Shown here: piece by piece, positions 25,442 through 34,794 of the stretch
How positions within the stretch are numbered: the stretch's first letter is position 1
How the letters are laid out: each line of letters begins with the position of its first letter
Origin: Oceanospirillaceae bacterium
GTDB taxonomy: Bacteria > Pseudomonadota > Gammaproteobacteria > Pseudomonadales > Litoribrevibacteraceae
Length of the DNA: 64,000 nucleotides
Direction of reading: 5' to 3'
Assembly (NCBI GenBank): GCA_015665455.1
Contig: JADFAD010000009.1
Span: 1-64,000 of the forward strand
Notes under the pieces: model-generated
What the model was told of the DNA's origin: nothing
Database searches by the model: none
What the model saw: only the letters and a program-made list of their open reading frames with translations
Position numbers and translations under genes: made by a program

Positions 25442-28126
25442 ATGAACTCGGAATCTGACACTACCTTAGAAAACAAACAAGCAACACTGCATCGCTTAGA
25501 AAAGCACAACCCCCCCGTAAATAAAAACACCCATGAGGACCATGGATCAACCCCAAAAGATACAACTAAGATAATCCCCATTGAATACGCTACGGCCATC
25601 CGTTTCCAAAAACCAGAACAACCCACATTCTCAACGTTCGCATCTGTACTATCGATGCTGAGCCTCTTATTCATGATGGTTCTTTCAACTGCAATGTTCT
25701 TACAGCTGACGAATCAAGGTCAGGCGTATGCCATTGTGCCGTTTGGCATCTTTGAAAACTTACCAAAAGCAGAATTTTCTGCTTGGGTTTGGATTCCATT
25801 CCTATTTACCATCTTTGGCAGTGCCGTAGGTTTTTTATATGAAGCAACGTTGCTCGTCACTGGCCACCCATTTCAGTTGCTACGGACGAAACTCGGGACG
25901 TTTGTTCAGAGCATTCGTTTTCTAAACTTAGCTCCTGTAGTGACGTCTATTTTCTTTTTCATCTGCTGTATGACCCTCCAAGATGCAAGCCTTCGTACAG
26001 GCATGCTCTATCTTTCTGGCGCGGTGTGTTTTGGTTTAGGGTTTGCCCTCTTCTTTGGCGGTGCTCAAACCGTAGTACCTCTCATTTTACTCGGTACTCA
26101 GGTTGCCCAAATTGTATTAATAGCCACAGGATCAGTGCCTCCCGGCGGAGAAGTCGTTTCATGGTTTCTAGTAGCACAAGCGGTGCTTCAAATCATTTCG
26201 CTCACAGTGGGGACTTCAACCCCATTGAAAAGCACTGCATTTCATATGATCAGCACAACCTCAGGAGTCATGTTGTTCCTAGCAATTATGACCACAGCGG
26301 GTGTTAATCCAAACTTCTCTAACGAAGTGGCCATAAACCTACCTGAAGGTTCCTTACTGTTGTGGGGCTTCATTATTACTTGTTTGTCTGGCGTAGTGAT
26401 CACTGCAATCCTTTCTCCGAAGACTTACAGTTTATTCCGTACGCAAGCCAGTCAGTTCCTTTGGTCAATTCTTTACTTTGTATTGGTAAGTGCGAAACGT
26501 TTTCCGAAGCCGTTTAACTTAAGTCACGTCTACGACAATCACAAACCACAAGCCACTCGCTTAAAGCCATATTACCAAGTACACCCTGAATACCTTATGC
26601 AGAGCTTAAGTATTCCTGCTGCGGAGAACCTTGAAAGAAACGTCACACTCTTTAAACAGCTAGTGACCAAAGCAAGAAAATCATTTGCTCTAATCGCAAT
26701 CTTGGATCACTTCTTCCCTCAAGCTAAAGTTGAAATACAAATCAGTGACAAGCCTAGAATGCCGATTTGGAGCGACGGTTCTGAATATTGGCCTGCCTTA
26801 TTTACTAAAAACGTATTTGGGTACACCATTCCCGGCGACGGAGGACAACTTGAAAAGACGCCCGAAACGGTCATTAACGCTTACAAGGAAGGTCAATTAC
26901 TGGCGTTCATATCCGAGTACGGCGTTGCTAACCCATTTGTTAAAGCAGCTGAAGGTCGAGGTCCTGGAGTTTTAGTAGCTGACTTCAGCTTCTTAGAAAG
27001 CTATGAAACTAAAGACGATTATGAAGCCTACGGCGGCAAAGCATATTTCATTGTGAATAGTGAAAAGCAACGCTTAGAACTGCTCTCTGTGGTGGCCCCA
27101 AATACCACTGAAGAAATCATGGTTAATCCTGATGATGCAACGTTCCGTTGGGCAGAAAGCCTTGTTCTTGCATCAATGTACTATCAAGTGATTAGCGGTA
27201 AGCACTTAGCTGAAATTCATATGACCTACAACCTTGTTGAAGTCTCAATGCACAATGCCTTTGATGTACAAGGTCAATGGACTCACCCATTTAGAACCTT
27301 CATGTACATTCATTTCTTCTCTCACGAGCTTGCAGAAGAAATTACAACGGAGCATTTAGTTCAAGAAGGGGCTGTATTCAGCCAAATATTTGCAACAACC
27401 CACGACGGCCTCATAAGCCACTTAAACGATTGTTATCATGACTTCGAGTATGGTGTTGATGAGAACTTCGAAGAAAGAGCTGCGTTGATGACAATGGCGC
27501 CAGCGCCAGGTGAATCCCAAGGTAAGATATTGCCAAATGCCTGCATCAACTGGGAGCTTGAATACGCAAAGATCTGGCAAAAGTATGCCCGTTCGTTAAT
27601 TGATATCATTTACAAAGATGATAGAGCCGTTCAAGAAGATAAGTTTCTTCAAGATTTTCATGACGGCCTTAACGTAGTATTACTGAACGGATTGCCTGAA
27701 CGTTACGACGACTTTAAAACACGTGCAGGTGTTGCTCGATTTGCTTCCGATACTATTCATCACACCGTGATCCGTCATCAGGTCTATGGCACGACTGGCG
27801 TTAAGGCCGTGATGGACCCTCGTATCGGACAGGTTCAAATTCCAAAAGATACAGGCACACCTGCGGTTGATGAATGGCGTTCGCTTGCTTACGTGGCCCT
27901 AGCGACGGGTCGCGCGCGCTTTACACTGCTGCAGAACGACTTCACCTACCTGTTGGAAGGCGTTGATGAAAAGTATAAGAATGGCATGCATGCCGTCTTT
28001 GATGAACTGCAAGAAGACTTAAGCATTCTGGAAGCTAAATGGAATTCAACCGATGACAACAAGCAATTCAATTACGATTACTTTAGAGCAGTACCTTCAA
28101 GCCTGCACACCGGCCCAGGTTACTAA
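25442..28126 (+). CDS. Large membrane protein with a lipoxygenase-like C-terminal domain
   Basis: An 894-residue protein. Residues 1-60 are a soluble tail, about 66-351 carry roughly nine membrane helices, and 380-894 is a soluble domain resembling lipoxygenases. The ligand signature H-x4-H-x4-H-x17-H-x8-H appears as His588, His593, (Leu598), His615 and His624, the third being lost and the distal pair shifted by one residue; HPFRTFMYIH fits the second family signature. Upstream GVLVADFSFLES and KAYFIVNSEKQRLELLSVV match lipoxygenase strands, and the C-terminal helix DELQEDLSILEAKWN aligns with the plant enzyme's. The later Asn ligand appears to be Arg778 (HTVIR) and the terminal Ile is replaced by Tyr. 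It may therefore be a divergent or inactive lipoxygenase. The assignment is mine by eye and needs a profile search. Confidence 0.7.
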   Translation: MNSESDTTLENKQATLHRLEKHNPPVNKNTHEDHGSTPKDTTKIIPIEYATAIRFQKPEQPTFSTFASVLSMLSLLFMMVLSTAMFLQLTNQGQAYAIVPFGIFENLPKAEFSAWVWIPFLFTIFGSAVGFLYEATLLVTGHPFQLLRTKLGTFVQSIRFLNLAPVVTSIFFFICCMTLQDASLRTGMLYLSGAVCFGLGFALFFGGAQTVVPLILLGTQVAQIVLIATGSVPPGGEVVSWFLVAQAVLQIISLTVGTSTPLKSTAFHMISTTSGVMLFLAIMTTAGVNPNFSNEVAINLPEGSLLLWGFIITCLSGVVITAILSPKTYSLFRTQASQFLWSILYFVLVSAKRFPKPFNLSHVYDNHKPQATRLKPYYQVHPEYLMQSLSIPAAENLERNVTLFKQLVTKARKSFALIAILDHFFPQAKVEIQISDKPRMPIWSDGSEYWPALFTKNVFGYTIPGDGGQLEKTPETVINAYKEGQLLAFISEYGVANPFVKAAEGRGPGVLVADFSFLESYETKDDYEAYGGKAYFIVNSEKQRLELLSVVAPNTTEEIMVNPDDATFRWAESLVLASMYYQVISGKHLAEIHMTYNLVEVSMHNAFDVQGQWTHPFRTFMYIHFFSHELAEEITTEHLVQEGAVFSQIFATTHDGLISHLNDCYHDFEYGVDENFEERAALMTMAPAPGESQGKILPNACINWELEYAKIWQKYARSLIDIIYKDDRAVQEDKFLQDFHDGLNVVLLNGLPERYDDFKTRAGVARFASDTIHHTVIRHQVYGTTGVKAVMDPRIGQVQIPKDTGTPAVDEWRSLAYVALATGRARFTLLQNDFTYLLEGVDEKYKNGMHAVFDELQEDLSILEAKWNSTDDNKQFNYDYFRAVPSSLHTGPGY

Positions 28127-28154
28127 AAGACAAATCTAACGTAATTGCATTGTT

Positions 28155-28186
28155 AGGCTAAGAGATAATATCTCTTAGCCTTTTTT
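28155..28186 (+). terminator. Terminator after the lipoxygenase-like gene
   Basis: AGGCTAAGAGA (28155-28165) pairs perfectly with TCTCTTAGCCT (28171-28181) around 5 bases, followed by a T6 run. Confidence 0.9.
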
Positions 28187-28364
28187 ATCCTCTGAATAAA
28201 AGTAAATTCTCTAAATATAAAACGGTGATAACAAATCTCAGACGTAAAAACACAAAGTAAATATTTTCAAACATCACCTAAGAAAGTTGTACTTTCCTAA
28301 ACCTGTATTAATCTTGAATTATTGTTTGTTATTTATGATCAATACCTTAGAAGGAAGATACACA

Positions 28365-28628
28365 ATGAAAGAACAAAATAAGAAAACAATTATGGGTACA
28401 GCCATTGTTGCAGCTTTAACGGTAGGTCTTGCAACGGGCGCGAACACTGCAGTTGCTGGCAAGAAACCCGTAGAAAAGTGTTTAGGGATAGTAAAAGCTG
28501 GTATGAACGATTGTGGCACCAGTGCTCATAGTTGCGCTGGTCAAGCCTCCAAAGACGGTGATCCAGAAGAATGGATCTATGTTCCTAAAGGCACGTGTAC
28601 CAAGATTGTCGGTGGTAAAGTTAAGTAG
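28365..28628 (+). CDS. Bufferin-like precursor (DUF2282, BufA1 family)
   Basis: An 87-residue exported peptide. After the signal segment ([22 protein letters not shown]) the mature part has the four-cysteine DUF2282 pattern: [20 protein letters not shown] and [10 protein letters not shown]. Such precursors are matured to copper-binding thiooxazole peptides (bufferins) by a DUF692/MNIO enzyme with a DUF2063 partner. Neither lies in this window, so this copy looks orphan. The ATG at 28365 is preferred over 28287 because AAGGAAG precedes it and the signal peptide begins there. Terminators lie on both sides, so it is monocistronic. Confidence 0.85.
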   Translation: MKEQNKKTIMGTAIVAALTVGLATGANTAVAGKKPVEKCLGIVKAGMNDCGTSAHSCAGQASKDGDPEEWIYVPKGTCTKIVGGKVK

Positions 28629-28642
28629 TAAGAACACATAGC

Positions 28643-28673
28643 AACGCTCCCCGGAATAATTCCGGGAAGCGTT
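28643..28673. terminator. Hairpin between the bufferin-like and outer-membrane genes
   Basis: AACGCT-C-CCCGGAA (28643-28656) faces TTCCGGG-A-AGCGTT (28660-28673), 13 bp with one mismatch and a 3-base loop. The T-run is weak. It lies between convergent genes and may serve both. Confidence 0.65.
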
Positions 28674-28695
28674 TACTTATTAGAAATTTTCATTA

Positions 28696-29952
28696 TCAAA
28701 AAGCGTATTTCGCTAATAAGGTAAGGCTTGTTGTATCTTGATCTTCAAAAGTACCCGACGTTAATGTTCTCTGGCGCTTACTATCAATAAATAAAAGCTC
28801 TGCTCCCCCACTTAAACTGCCCTCTTCCGGTTCCCACATCACTGCTAAGGTATAGCTGCGACCAGAATCATTATTTTCATCGTCCACAGAATCTTTATCG
28901 TGTGCACCAAACTTTTCAATACGAGCGCTGTATCGTAATTCATCCACCAAATAAGATGCCATAACGTAGGCCGAGTAAAAATTCATATCAACCCCAGGGC
29001 CTTCCCCCATTGTGGTGTTACCCGTTGTGCCTTCGGCGAGGATTTCAAGTTCATCGGTAACCAACCAAGATGCACCTAGAATTGCAAACTTGGTACGCCA
29101 TGCGTACTCACCATGATGTAATTTTGTATCACCTAAGTTGTCCACCCAACTTAAATTAATCAGATAATCTTCAGCTTCCCAAGAGGTTCGAAGTGAATAC
29201 CCAGGTCGGTCATCCAAATCACGCCCAAATGGTTTGCTTCCATCGTTCCGCTGCTCTTCAAACGCCCCTCCAGCATCTAGGCTCTCTAAATCAGGTAGTG
29301 ATAAGGTATCCCCAAATACGGTGCGTTGACGACCATGACTCCACCCACGCCAAGCTAAAATTGCCCCCATGGAATCATTGCCACCAAAGACTGTGCCTGC
29401 GAAGGATAAACGATTTCCAGATTCAAAAAATCTGGAATACTTAGCATCTAAACCAATCGGTCTAAACTCCTCACCGATCCAGCTGTTCAAAGTCGAGAAA
29501 TTGATGGTATAGGGGGATTCCCAAAAGAGATTTGTATTCTCCATCGAAATAGGAAGAAAAAACTGACCGGCAGTAAATGTGAAACGATGATCCCAATTAG
29601 GCTCAATGACGTATCGAGCTTTGAGTTCAACAAGACCAAGAGAACGTGCGGAACTGTCTTCCGTAGACTCTTGCACCTGAACATGAGTACGAATACTCAA
29701 CTGATCAGTAACTTTATATTTATAGCCTAATTGGATTTCTCCCTGTAAACCAAAGCTATCACCGTCGTCTGAATCAACGCCTAACCGCCCAAGCCCTCCA
29801 TCCAGCCAAGTTGCAGCTCCATCATTGAAGTTCCCTACGGCATTAAGCTGACCAGCAAAATGATGTGAAGAGTCAGCCAATGCATTCAATGACATCACTG
29901 ATACCAAAGGCAATGAAACTGCTGCCATGATGTAATTCGTTCGTTTATTCAT
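28696..29952 (-). CDS. Outer-membrane beta-barrel porin-like protein
   Basis: A 418-residue protein with a signal peptide (MNKRTNYIMAAVSLPLVSVM...ALA), alternating amphipathic strands throughout (for example FGLQGEIQLGYKYKVTDQLSIRTHVQVQ) and a C-terminal strand ending TLLAKYAF with the terminal Phe that targets the BAM complex. It is probably a porin-like barrel; substrate unknown. It is a single gene, convergent with the bufferin-like gene. Confidence 0.82.
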   Translation of the reverse strand: MNKRTNYIMAAVSLPLVSVMSLNALADSSHHFAGQLNAVGNFNDGAATWLDGGLGRLGVDSDDGDSFGLQGEIQLGYKYKVTDQLSIRTHVQVQESTEDSSARSLGLVELKARYVIEPNWDHRFTFTAGQFFLPISMENTNLFWESPYTINFSTLNSWIGEEFRPIGLDAKYSRFFESGNRLSFAGTVFGGNDSMGAILAWRGWSHGRQRTVFGDTLSLPDLESLDAGGAFEEQRNDGSKPFGRDLDDRPGYSLRTSWEAEDYLINLSWVDNLGDTKLHHGEYAWRTKFAILGASWLVTDELEILAEGTTGNTTMGEGPGVDMNFYSAYVMASYLVDELRYSARIEKFGAHDKDSVDDENNDSGRSYTLAVMWEPEEGSLSGGAELLFIDSKRQRTLTSGTFEDQDTTSLTLLAKYAF

Positions 29953-30060
29953 AAGACTTAACTATCTTCATTTTTAATTATTCTCAACTCAAGTACCTAA
30001 AATGCCCTCGAGCATCCTCAAGTTGAAGCAAGTTCTATCCCTTTCTAAGACGCCAACAGG

Positions 30061-30762
30061 CTACGACCTTGTCACAGTAAGTTCGCCTTTTATCTTTCCT
30101 CTTCTCATTAAAGGAACAACCTTACGTTCACCATTTGTTAATTTGACCTTAATCAAATCATAATGAGGCAGCAGAACATTAATGGATTGCGAAGCTTCTT
30201 CAACATTCTGCAAACTGAACGAGTATTTTCCCTTAGAGGTTTTTAAACTTTTACTCGATTTTTTACGTTTATAACCGTCGTCGTCAAAATTATTTTTCTT
30301 CTTTTTATTCGTTACAAAATCAACCAAAGTAAAGTTATTACTTTGAATGTTAGCAATGTACGTTCTCATACTTGAATGGATATTACACCCTACACGCAAT
30401 AAGGTATCTTCAGGCCAGGTCACAGGAATTTGTATCTCTTTCCCTGGAGGTATTAAGCCAACATCAAATTTAATATCTGACTTGTAATTGCTGGCAAATA
30501 AATTATGCACATGCCGATCTGAATTAGAAAAAATGACATTCGTGCCTGACGTACCAACGTCTAATGTTTTAGTAAACTTAATGTTTTTCTGGTCGACTTG
30601 CGCTATTCGCTTGGGGGCATTCTCATCGGGCACATACACTACGGCAGCATGCGGAGGTAATCGAGTAAAATTAAACTCCCCCGTTACTTCATCTGCAGCC
30701 ACAGAACCCCATGTTAATAATATTGAATGAAAAATCACACTTAACTTCATTACAAACTTCAT
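30061..30762 (-). CDS. Exported cupredoxin-like protein
   Basis: About 233 residues. The ATG at 30762 follows GGAGAG on the minus strand; a longer start at 30810 is less likely. A signal peptide precedes AADEVTGEF. A cupredoxin-like fold with potential copper ligands is visible: FSNSDRHVHNLFAS has the first His, and VGCNIHSSM carries the Cys and second His, with a Met following. A basic lysine-rich tail of about 60 residues (KKKKNNFDDDGYKRKKSSK) follows. It resembles the proteins often called methylamine-utilization-like. It is divergent from a cytochrome P460. Confidence 0.78.
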   Translation of the reverse strand: MKFVMKLSVIFHSILLTWGSVAADEVTGEFNFTRLPPHAAVVYVPDENAPKRIAQVDQKNIKFTKTLDVGTSGTNVIFSNSDRHVHNLFASNYKSDIKFDVGLIPPGKEIQIPVTWPEDTLLRVGCNIHSSMRTYIANIQSNNFTLVDFVTNKKKKNNFDDDGYKRKKSSKSLKTSKGKYSFSLQNVEEASQSINVLLPHYDLIKVKLTNGERKVVPLMRRGKIKGELTVTRS

Positions 30763-30804
30763 TATTCTCTCCAGAGATGCCTTGCTGCATATTCTTATAG
30801 TATT

Positions 30805-30821
30805 GATCACAATTCATGATC
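30805..30821. promoter_or_regulatory. GATCA-N7-TGATC inverted repeat upstream of the cupredoxin-like gene
   Basis: GATCA (30805-30809) and TGATC (30817-30821) flank 7 bases in the region shared with the divergent cytochrome P460. A related ACTGATCAATAGATCAA lies near 30915. They may be operators of a common regulator. No factor could be named. Confidence 0.35.
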
Positions 30822-31070
30822 TGCCTTAAAGACGTTTCACATCAGTTAATAGTTCAACAAAACCGGACTGATTAATATTCAGATTTGTTATGAAATCATC
30901 ACAAGTCCGTGATAACTGATCAATAGATCAACACCACTAAAGGACCTTTCGAAGGTGTTGGACGACGAAACATAATTCATGAACGCCCTCACATACTCTG
31001 AGAATCACCTCACGTTTAACATCGTATTCCATGACTTAAAAACACACGCCCTGATGTAAAGGAGCTCACG

Positions 31071-31631
31071 ATGAGTTTTACCCGAGTATCTATATTGTCT
31101 TCAGCACTTATGTTAACACTGTCTACTACAAGCGTTCATTCGGAAGAAAGATCGAGTCTCTCCCCTTATGTGAATAAAAAAGGCGAGATAACGCTCCCCG
31201 TGGATTTTCGAATGAACATGGCCCACTTAGGCTCATGGTTTGTACCTGAAGGCGCGGCCAGCGGCTTTCACGATGTTTATACAAACCAACAAGGCATCAC
31301 GTCATACCGTAAGGACAAAGTATTTGAAGATGGGACCATCATCATCAAAGAACTGAGAGCCGACACTAAAGGCAACTATACGACAGGCGCCGGTGTTCAC
31401 TATTCAACTGAATCCGTAAAACAATGGTTCGTCATGATTAAAGATTCAAAAGGACATTTCCCTGATAATAAAAACTGGGGAAATGGCTGGGGATGGGCTT
31501 TATTTAAAACAGAGAACCCAACTAAAAATGTAAGTACAGACTACAAGGTAGATTGCTTAGGCTGTCATGCTCCAGCCGCGAAGAACGACTGGATCTACAC
31601 AGAAGGATACCCAACGCTTTCTAACTGGTAA
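31071..31631 (+). CDS. Cytochrome P460 family protein
   Basis: A 186-residue periplasmic protein with a signal peptide (MSFTRVSILSSALMLTLSTTSVHS). The heme-binding motif is CLGCH near residue 163, followed by the family ending WIYTEGYPTL. The fold blocks FRMNMAHLGSWFVPE and WFVMIKDSKGHFPDN are typical of P460, whose members use a lysine-crosslinked heme and oxidise hydroxylamine or handle nitric oxide. The exact role is uncertain. An AraC regulator follows on the same strand. Confidence 0.88.
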   Translation: MSFTRVSILSSALMLTLSTTSVHSEERSSLSPYVNKKGEITLPVDFRMNMAHLGSWFVPEGAASGFHDVYTNQQGITSYRKDKVFEDGTIIIKELRADTKGNYTTGAGVHYSTESVKQWFVMIKDSKGHFPDNKNWGNGWGWALFKTENPTKNVSTDYKVDCLGCHAPAAKNDWIYTEGYPTLSNW

Positions 31632-31692
31632 CGCCATTCTTTAAACTGGGTTTAGCCTACAATGCCCCATGCCAAAATAACGGACAATACTT

Positions 31693-32622
31693 ATGGATGT
31701 TTTTAGCGACGTATTAAGAAAATTACAACTGCGCGGAAGCTCTTACTTTTGCTCCGACTTCCATGGCAGTTGGGGCATTAAAGAACCCAAAAGTGAGCAA
31801 GGTCAGTTTCATATCATAGTCCGAGGCCAAGCTTGGTTAGGCACCCAAACAAAAGAAAACGTATTGGTTAAAGAAGGCGACATTATCGTTCTTCCCCATG
31901 GAGACCCTCATTGGTTAGCCGATAAGCCTGAGAACACGCTGCATAACGGACCAGAAGTCATCAAGGCAATACAAAGCGGGGAAACTCCTTTTGATGGCCA
32001 AGATGAAGGCGCCACCTTGCTTTGTGGCTATTTCGAATACGACGATAGAACACCCCACCCCCTTTTAAACAGCCTTCCAGCACTGGTACACCTGTGCACA
32101 GAAGACCTCGAGGATAATGGGTGGCTACGGTCCTCGGTTCACGCCTTAAGCATCAAATCGAGGAATCCAGGACCAGGACGGGAAGTATTAGTAGACCGAT
32201 TAACAGAAGTCGTTCTCATTGAAGTGATACGCCAATGGCTTGAAAAAAACACAAACGAAACAGGGATTCTTGCTGCTCTATGCGACGAAAGGCTCGCAAA
32301 AGCACTCTATGCCATTCATGGAAGTCCTGGAGAAAACTGGACAGTAGCGTCCTTAGCCGAAACAGCTGGTATGAGTAGAACCATCTTCGCTCAAGAGTTT
32401 CATGCAAAGGTGGGGCAATCTCCCTTGGTGTATTTAACCAACTGGCGTATGGCTATAGCCCGGGATGACCTTAAACAAGGGAAAACAGTGCTCGATGTTG
32501 CTTTATCTCTCGGTTATAGCTCCGAAGCTTCTTTCTCTAAGGCATTTAAGAAAGTGCTCGGAGTTACACCAGGAAAAGTACGAAAATCGTCTGAAGACCC
32601 CTGTGACGCCCCGTCAATCTAG
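31693..32622 (+). CDS. AraC family regulator with cupin sensor domain
   Basis: A 309-residue protein. The N-terminal half is an AraC-type cupin ([31 protein letters not shown]), and the C-terminus is the AraC double helix-turn-helix ([36 protein letters not shown], then [28 protein letters not shown]). The ligand is unknown; it may control the adjacent P460. The end overlaps the convergent chemoreceptor by 9 bases. Confidence 0.9.
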   Translation: MDVFSDVLRKLQLRGSSYFCSDFHGSWGIKEPKSEQGQFHIIVRGQAWLGTQTKENVLVKEGDIIVLPHGDPHWLADKPENTLHNGPEVIKAIQSGETPFDGQDEGATLLCGYFEYDDRTPHPLLNSLPALVHLCTEDLEDNGWLRSSVHALSIKSRNPGPGREVLVDRLTEVVLIEVIRQWLEKNTNETGILAALCDERLAKALYAIHGSPGENWTVASLAETAGMSRTIFAQEFHAKVGQSPLVYLTNWRMAIARDDLKQGKTVLDVALSLGYSSEASFSKAFKKVLGVTPGKVRKSSEDPCDAPSI

Positions 32623-34236
32623 AGTAAATTTACTGACTGAGCTTTCAAGGTGTTTAGACAGATCACCCAGAGAATCGGTGGTCATTGTAACCTTTTGAAC
32701 GGCTGATTGATTATCTCTGGTCATGGTATCAATCTGACGTACATTGCTATCAATTTCCTGACTTTCTTTTGCTTGAGAAGCGACCACAGATTCCAATGCG
32801 CTGAGTTGTTCAAGTGATGCAATTGACCCTTCATTTAAATCACTCAGAGGCCCAACCATTTCTTGAATCATAGCGACACCCGCTTCAAGCTCTTTGCGCC
32901 CATCCGTAATCCGCTCCACTGACGTATGGGTTTGGGAATCAATGGCATCAATAACTTCGTTGATCTCTTCCGTAGCCTTACCGGTGCGTTGCGCTAAGTT
33001 TCGAACCTCATCTGCAACCACAGAAAACCCTCGTCCACTCTCACCTGCCCGTGCGGCTTCAATCGCAGCATTCAATGCAAGTAAGTTGGTTTGTTCTGCA
33101 ATTTCTCTTACTGTTGTCACCAGTTCTCGAACAGACACGGAGCGCTCTCGAAGTGTCTCAACTGCATCAGCACAACTGCTAATGGTTGAAGAGATCGTTT
33201 CAAATTCAGTTGTCGCTTGATGAATTAATGATTGCCCTTTTGAAGCCAAATCTTTGGCCTTCTCAGCTTGCACTTTTGCTTCTTCCGCAGCAACGGCTGC
33301 TTGGTGACTGTCATTTGAAAAACTAGTGATGGATTCACCAATGCGTGATAACGCCGAAATCTGTTCATTCGAGCCTCGATCCACCAAACTTACAGGTTCG
33401 ACCAAGTTATTCGCAGATTCGTTAACGCCTTGGGCCGAATCACGAAACGATGAAACCAAACCACTTAAGCCCTGACTCATGTCTTGAAATGCTCGCATTA
33501 AATCACCGATTTCATCAGTGGAAGCATGCGACTTGGTTTGCCTTAAATCACCGCTACTGATTCTATTCGCTACCATTACCGCATCACGTACGGGTTTAAC
33601 TATGCTGCGACTTACTAACCAAGCCAATCCAACACCAAGCACCAAAGCGATGATGGATAGAATAAACATGATGTATATGGCTTTCTGACTTTCTCGCTCA
33701 GCCATCTCATGCTCTGCTTGCATCGCCTTTTGCTGCGACATAAGGTAGTCATCAATATTGGATAATAGAGACTTTAACGCGGGGTGGGTTTCTGAATTAA
33801 ATTGGCTAATCGCTTCTTCTGGATCAATTTCGACTAAATCGACGGTATCAAGGAAGGCTTTCTTGTAATCGTTTCTAAGCGCCATTAACGCTTTTAATTT
33901 GGATACAGAGGCTTCGTCAGACTGCTCTGTAAGATCATGAATGATCGTATCCAACATTTTATTATAGTCATCCATTTGTGCGTATAACTTGATACGCGCC
34001 TGACGGTCCGTCGTCGTTAATATCTGCAGAAGACTTAACGCCGCAGCCTGCGCCTGAATGTTTATTTCAGAGGCGTGCATAACACGAGCTACGTCCTCGT
34101 TCACAAACTTACTGGAGGATTCTGATAGGCTGTTTAATCGAGTCAAAGCCAGCAATGCAATCACCAGCATAAGCGCCAAAATGATAGAAAAGCTAATGCC
34201 TAACCGAGTTCCGATTTTGAAATTAGATAAAAACAT
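32614..34236 (-). CDS. Methyl-accepting chemotaxis protein
   Basis: A 540-residue transmembrane chemoreceptor. Helix 1 lies at about residues 10-30, a four-helix sensor region lies outside (about 35-190, with [17 protein letters not shown]), helix 2 at about 192-212, then a HAMP segment ([21 protein letters not shown]). The cytoplasmic signalling hairpin carries [40 protein letters not shown]. It sits at the end of an operon containing a globin, a c-di-GMP protein and cupredoxin-like genes, so redox or gas sensing is plausible. The ligand is not visible. Confidence 0.93.
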   Translation of the reverse strand: MFLSNFKIGTRLGISFSIILALMLVIALLALTRLNSLSESSSKFVNEDVARVMHASEINIQAQAAALSLLQILTTTDRQARIKLYAQMDDYNKMLDTIIHDLTEQSDEASVSKLKALMALRNDYKKAFLDTVDLVEIDPEEAISQFNSETHPALKSLLSNIDDYLMSQQKAMQAEHEMAERESQKAIYIMFILSIIALVLGVGLAWLVSRSIVKPVRDAVMVANRISSGDLRQTKSHASTDEIGDLMRAFQDMSQGLSGLVSSFRDSAQGVNESANNLVEPVSLVDRGSNEQISALSRIGESITSFSNDSHQAAVAAEEAKVQAEKAKDLASKGQSLIHQATTEFETISSTISSCADAVETLRERSVSVRELVTTVREIAEQTNLLALNAAIEAARAGESGRGFSVVADEVRNLAQRTGKATEEINEVIDAIDSQTHTSVERITDGRKELEAGVAMIQEMVGPLSDLNEGSIASLEQLSALESVVASQAKESQEIDSNVRQIDTMTRDNQSAVQKVTMTTDSLGDLSKHLESSVSKFTLD

Positions 34237-34269
34237 TGGGTTTCCTACATATATTTTTAGTCATTTATC

Positions 34270-34734
34270 TTATTGATAAATAACCTCACCCCTCATGGGC
34301 GCGATGATTGATATAAGTCGATTGCGATCACTGACGGAAACCCCTACGGTATCCAATGCCTTAATTAAGGAGTTAGTAAGTGAGTTAAACTCTGCTTCCG
34401 TTATGTTCATTCCCCGGTGTGTTTCAATCATGTCATCCCCTGTATATTCACAAGGGCCACCGGTTAACACACACACGTGTTCAATTTGTTTCTCTCTAAA
34501 ACGGTCAATGTCCGTGTCTTCAAAATGATGAATGATTTCTTCATTCTCACCAATTTCAAAAATGAACACATCAACGATCTTTTGTATTCCCTCTCTCTCA
34601 CCTAATGCAAAATACAAACTTGAATCAGGTTTAGATTCAACGGATTGACAACCGTACAACCCGATACAAACAGTAAGCGCTACAGAAAGCTTGATTAAGA
34701 TGTGTTTCCAATGACCATTCATAAGCCGTCTCAA
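34270..34734 (-). CDS. Lipoprotein truncated hemoglobin (group I-like)
   Basis: A 154-residue protein. A signal peptide ends in lipobox YGC (IGLYGCQSVESK), so it should be anchored in a membrane. The mature part matches group I truncated globins: SLYFALGEREGIQKIVDVF, GGPCEYTGDDMIETHRGMN with the proximal His in ETHRGM, and ITEAEFNSLTNSLIKALDTVGV. The usual distal Tyr after VDxFY is not conserved (FIFEI). Exported, lipid-anchored globins are unusual. It lies between the DUF3034 gene and a chemoreceptor. Confidence 0.82.
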   Translation of the reverse strand: MRRLMNGHWKHILIKLSVALTVCIGLYGCQSVESKPDSSLYFALGEREGIQKIVDVFIFEIGENEEIIHHFEDTDIDRFREKQIEHVCVLTGGPCEYTGDDMIETHRGMNITEAEFNSLTNSLIKALDTVGVSVSDRNRLISIIAPMRGEVIYQ

Positions 34735-34794
34735 ATTAATAACTTATATCGTCTAACTAGAGAATTTCTTTAAAATTTTCGACGTCATTACTAC

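Noticed and set aside
30900-30940. Possible FNR/DNR box near the TGATCAATAGATCAA repeat
   Set aside because: The half-sites TTGAT and ATCA(A/G) are separated by six bases instead of the required four, so it is not a match to the consensus.
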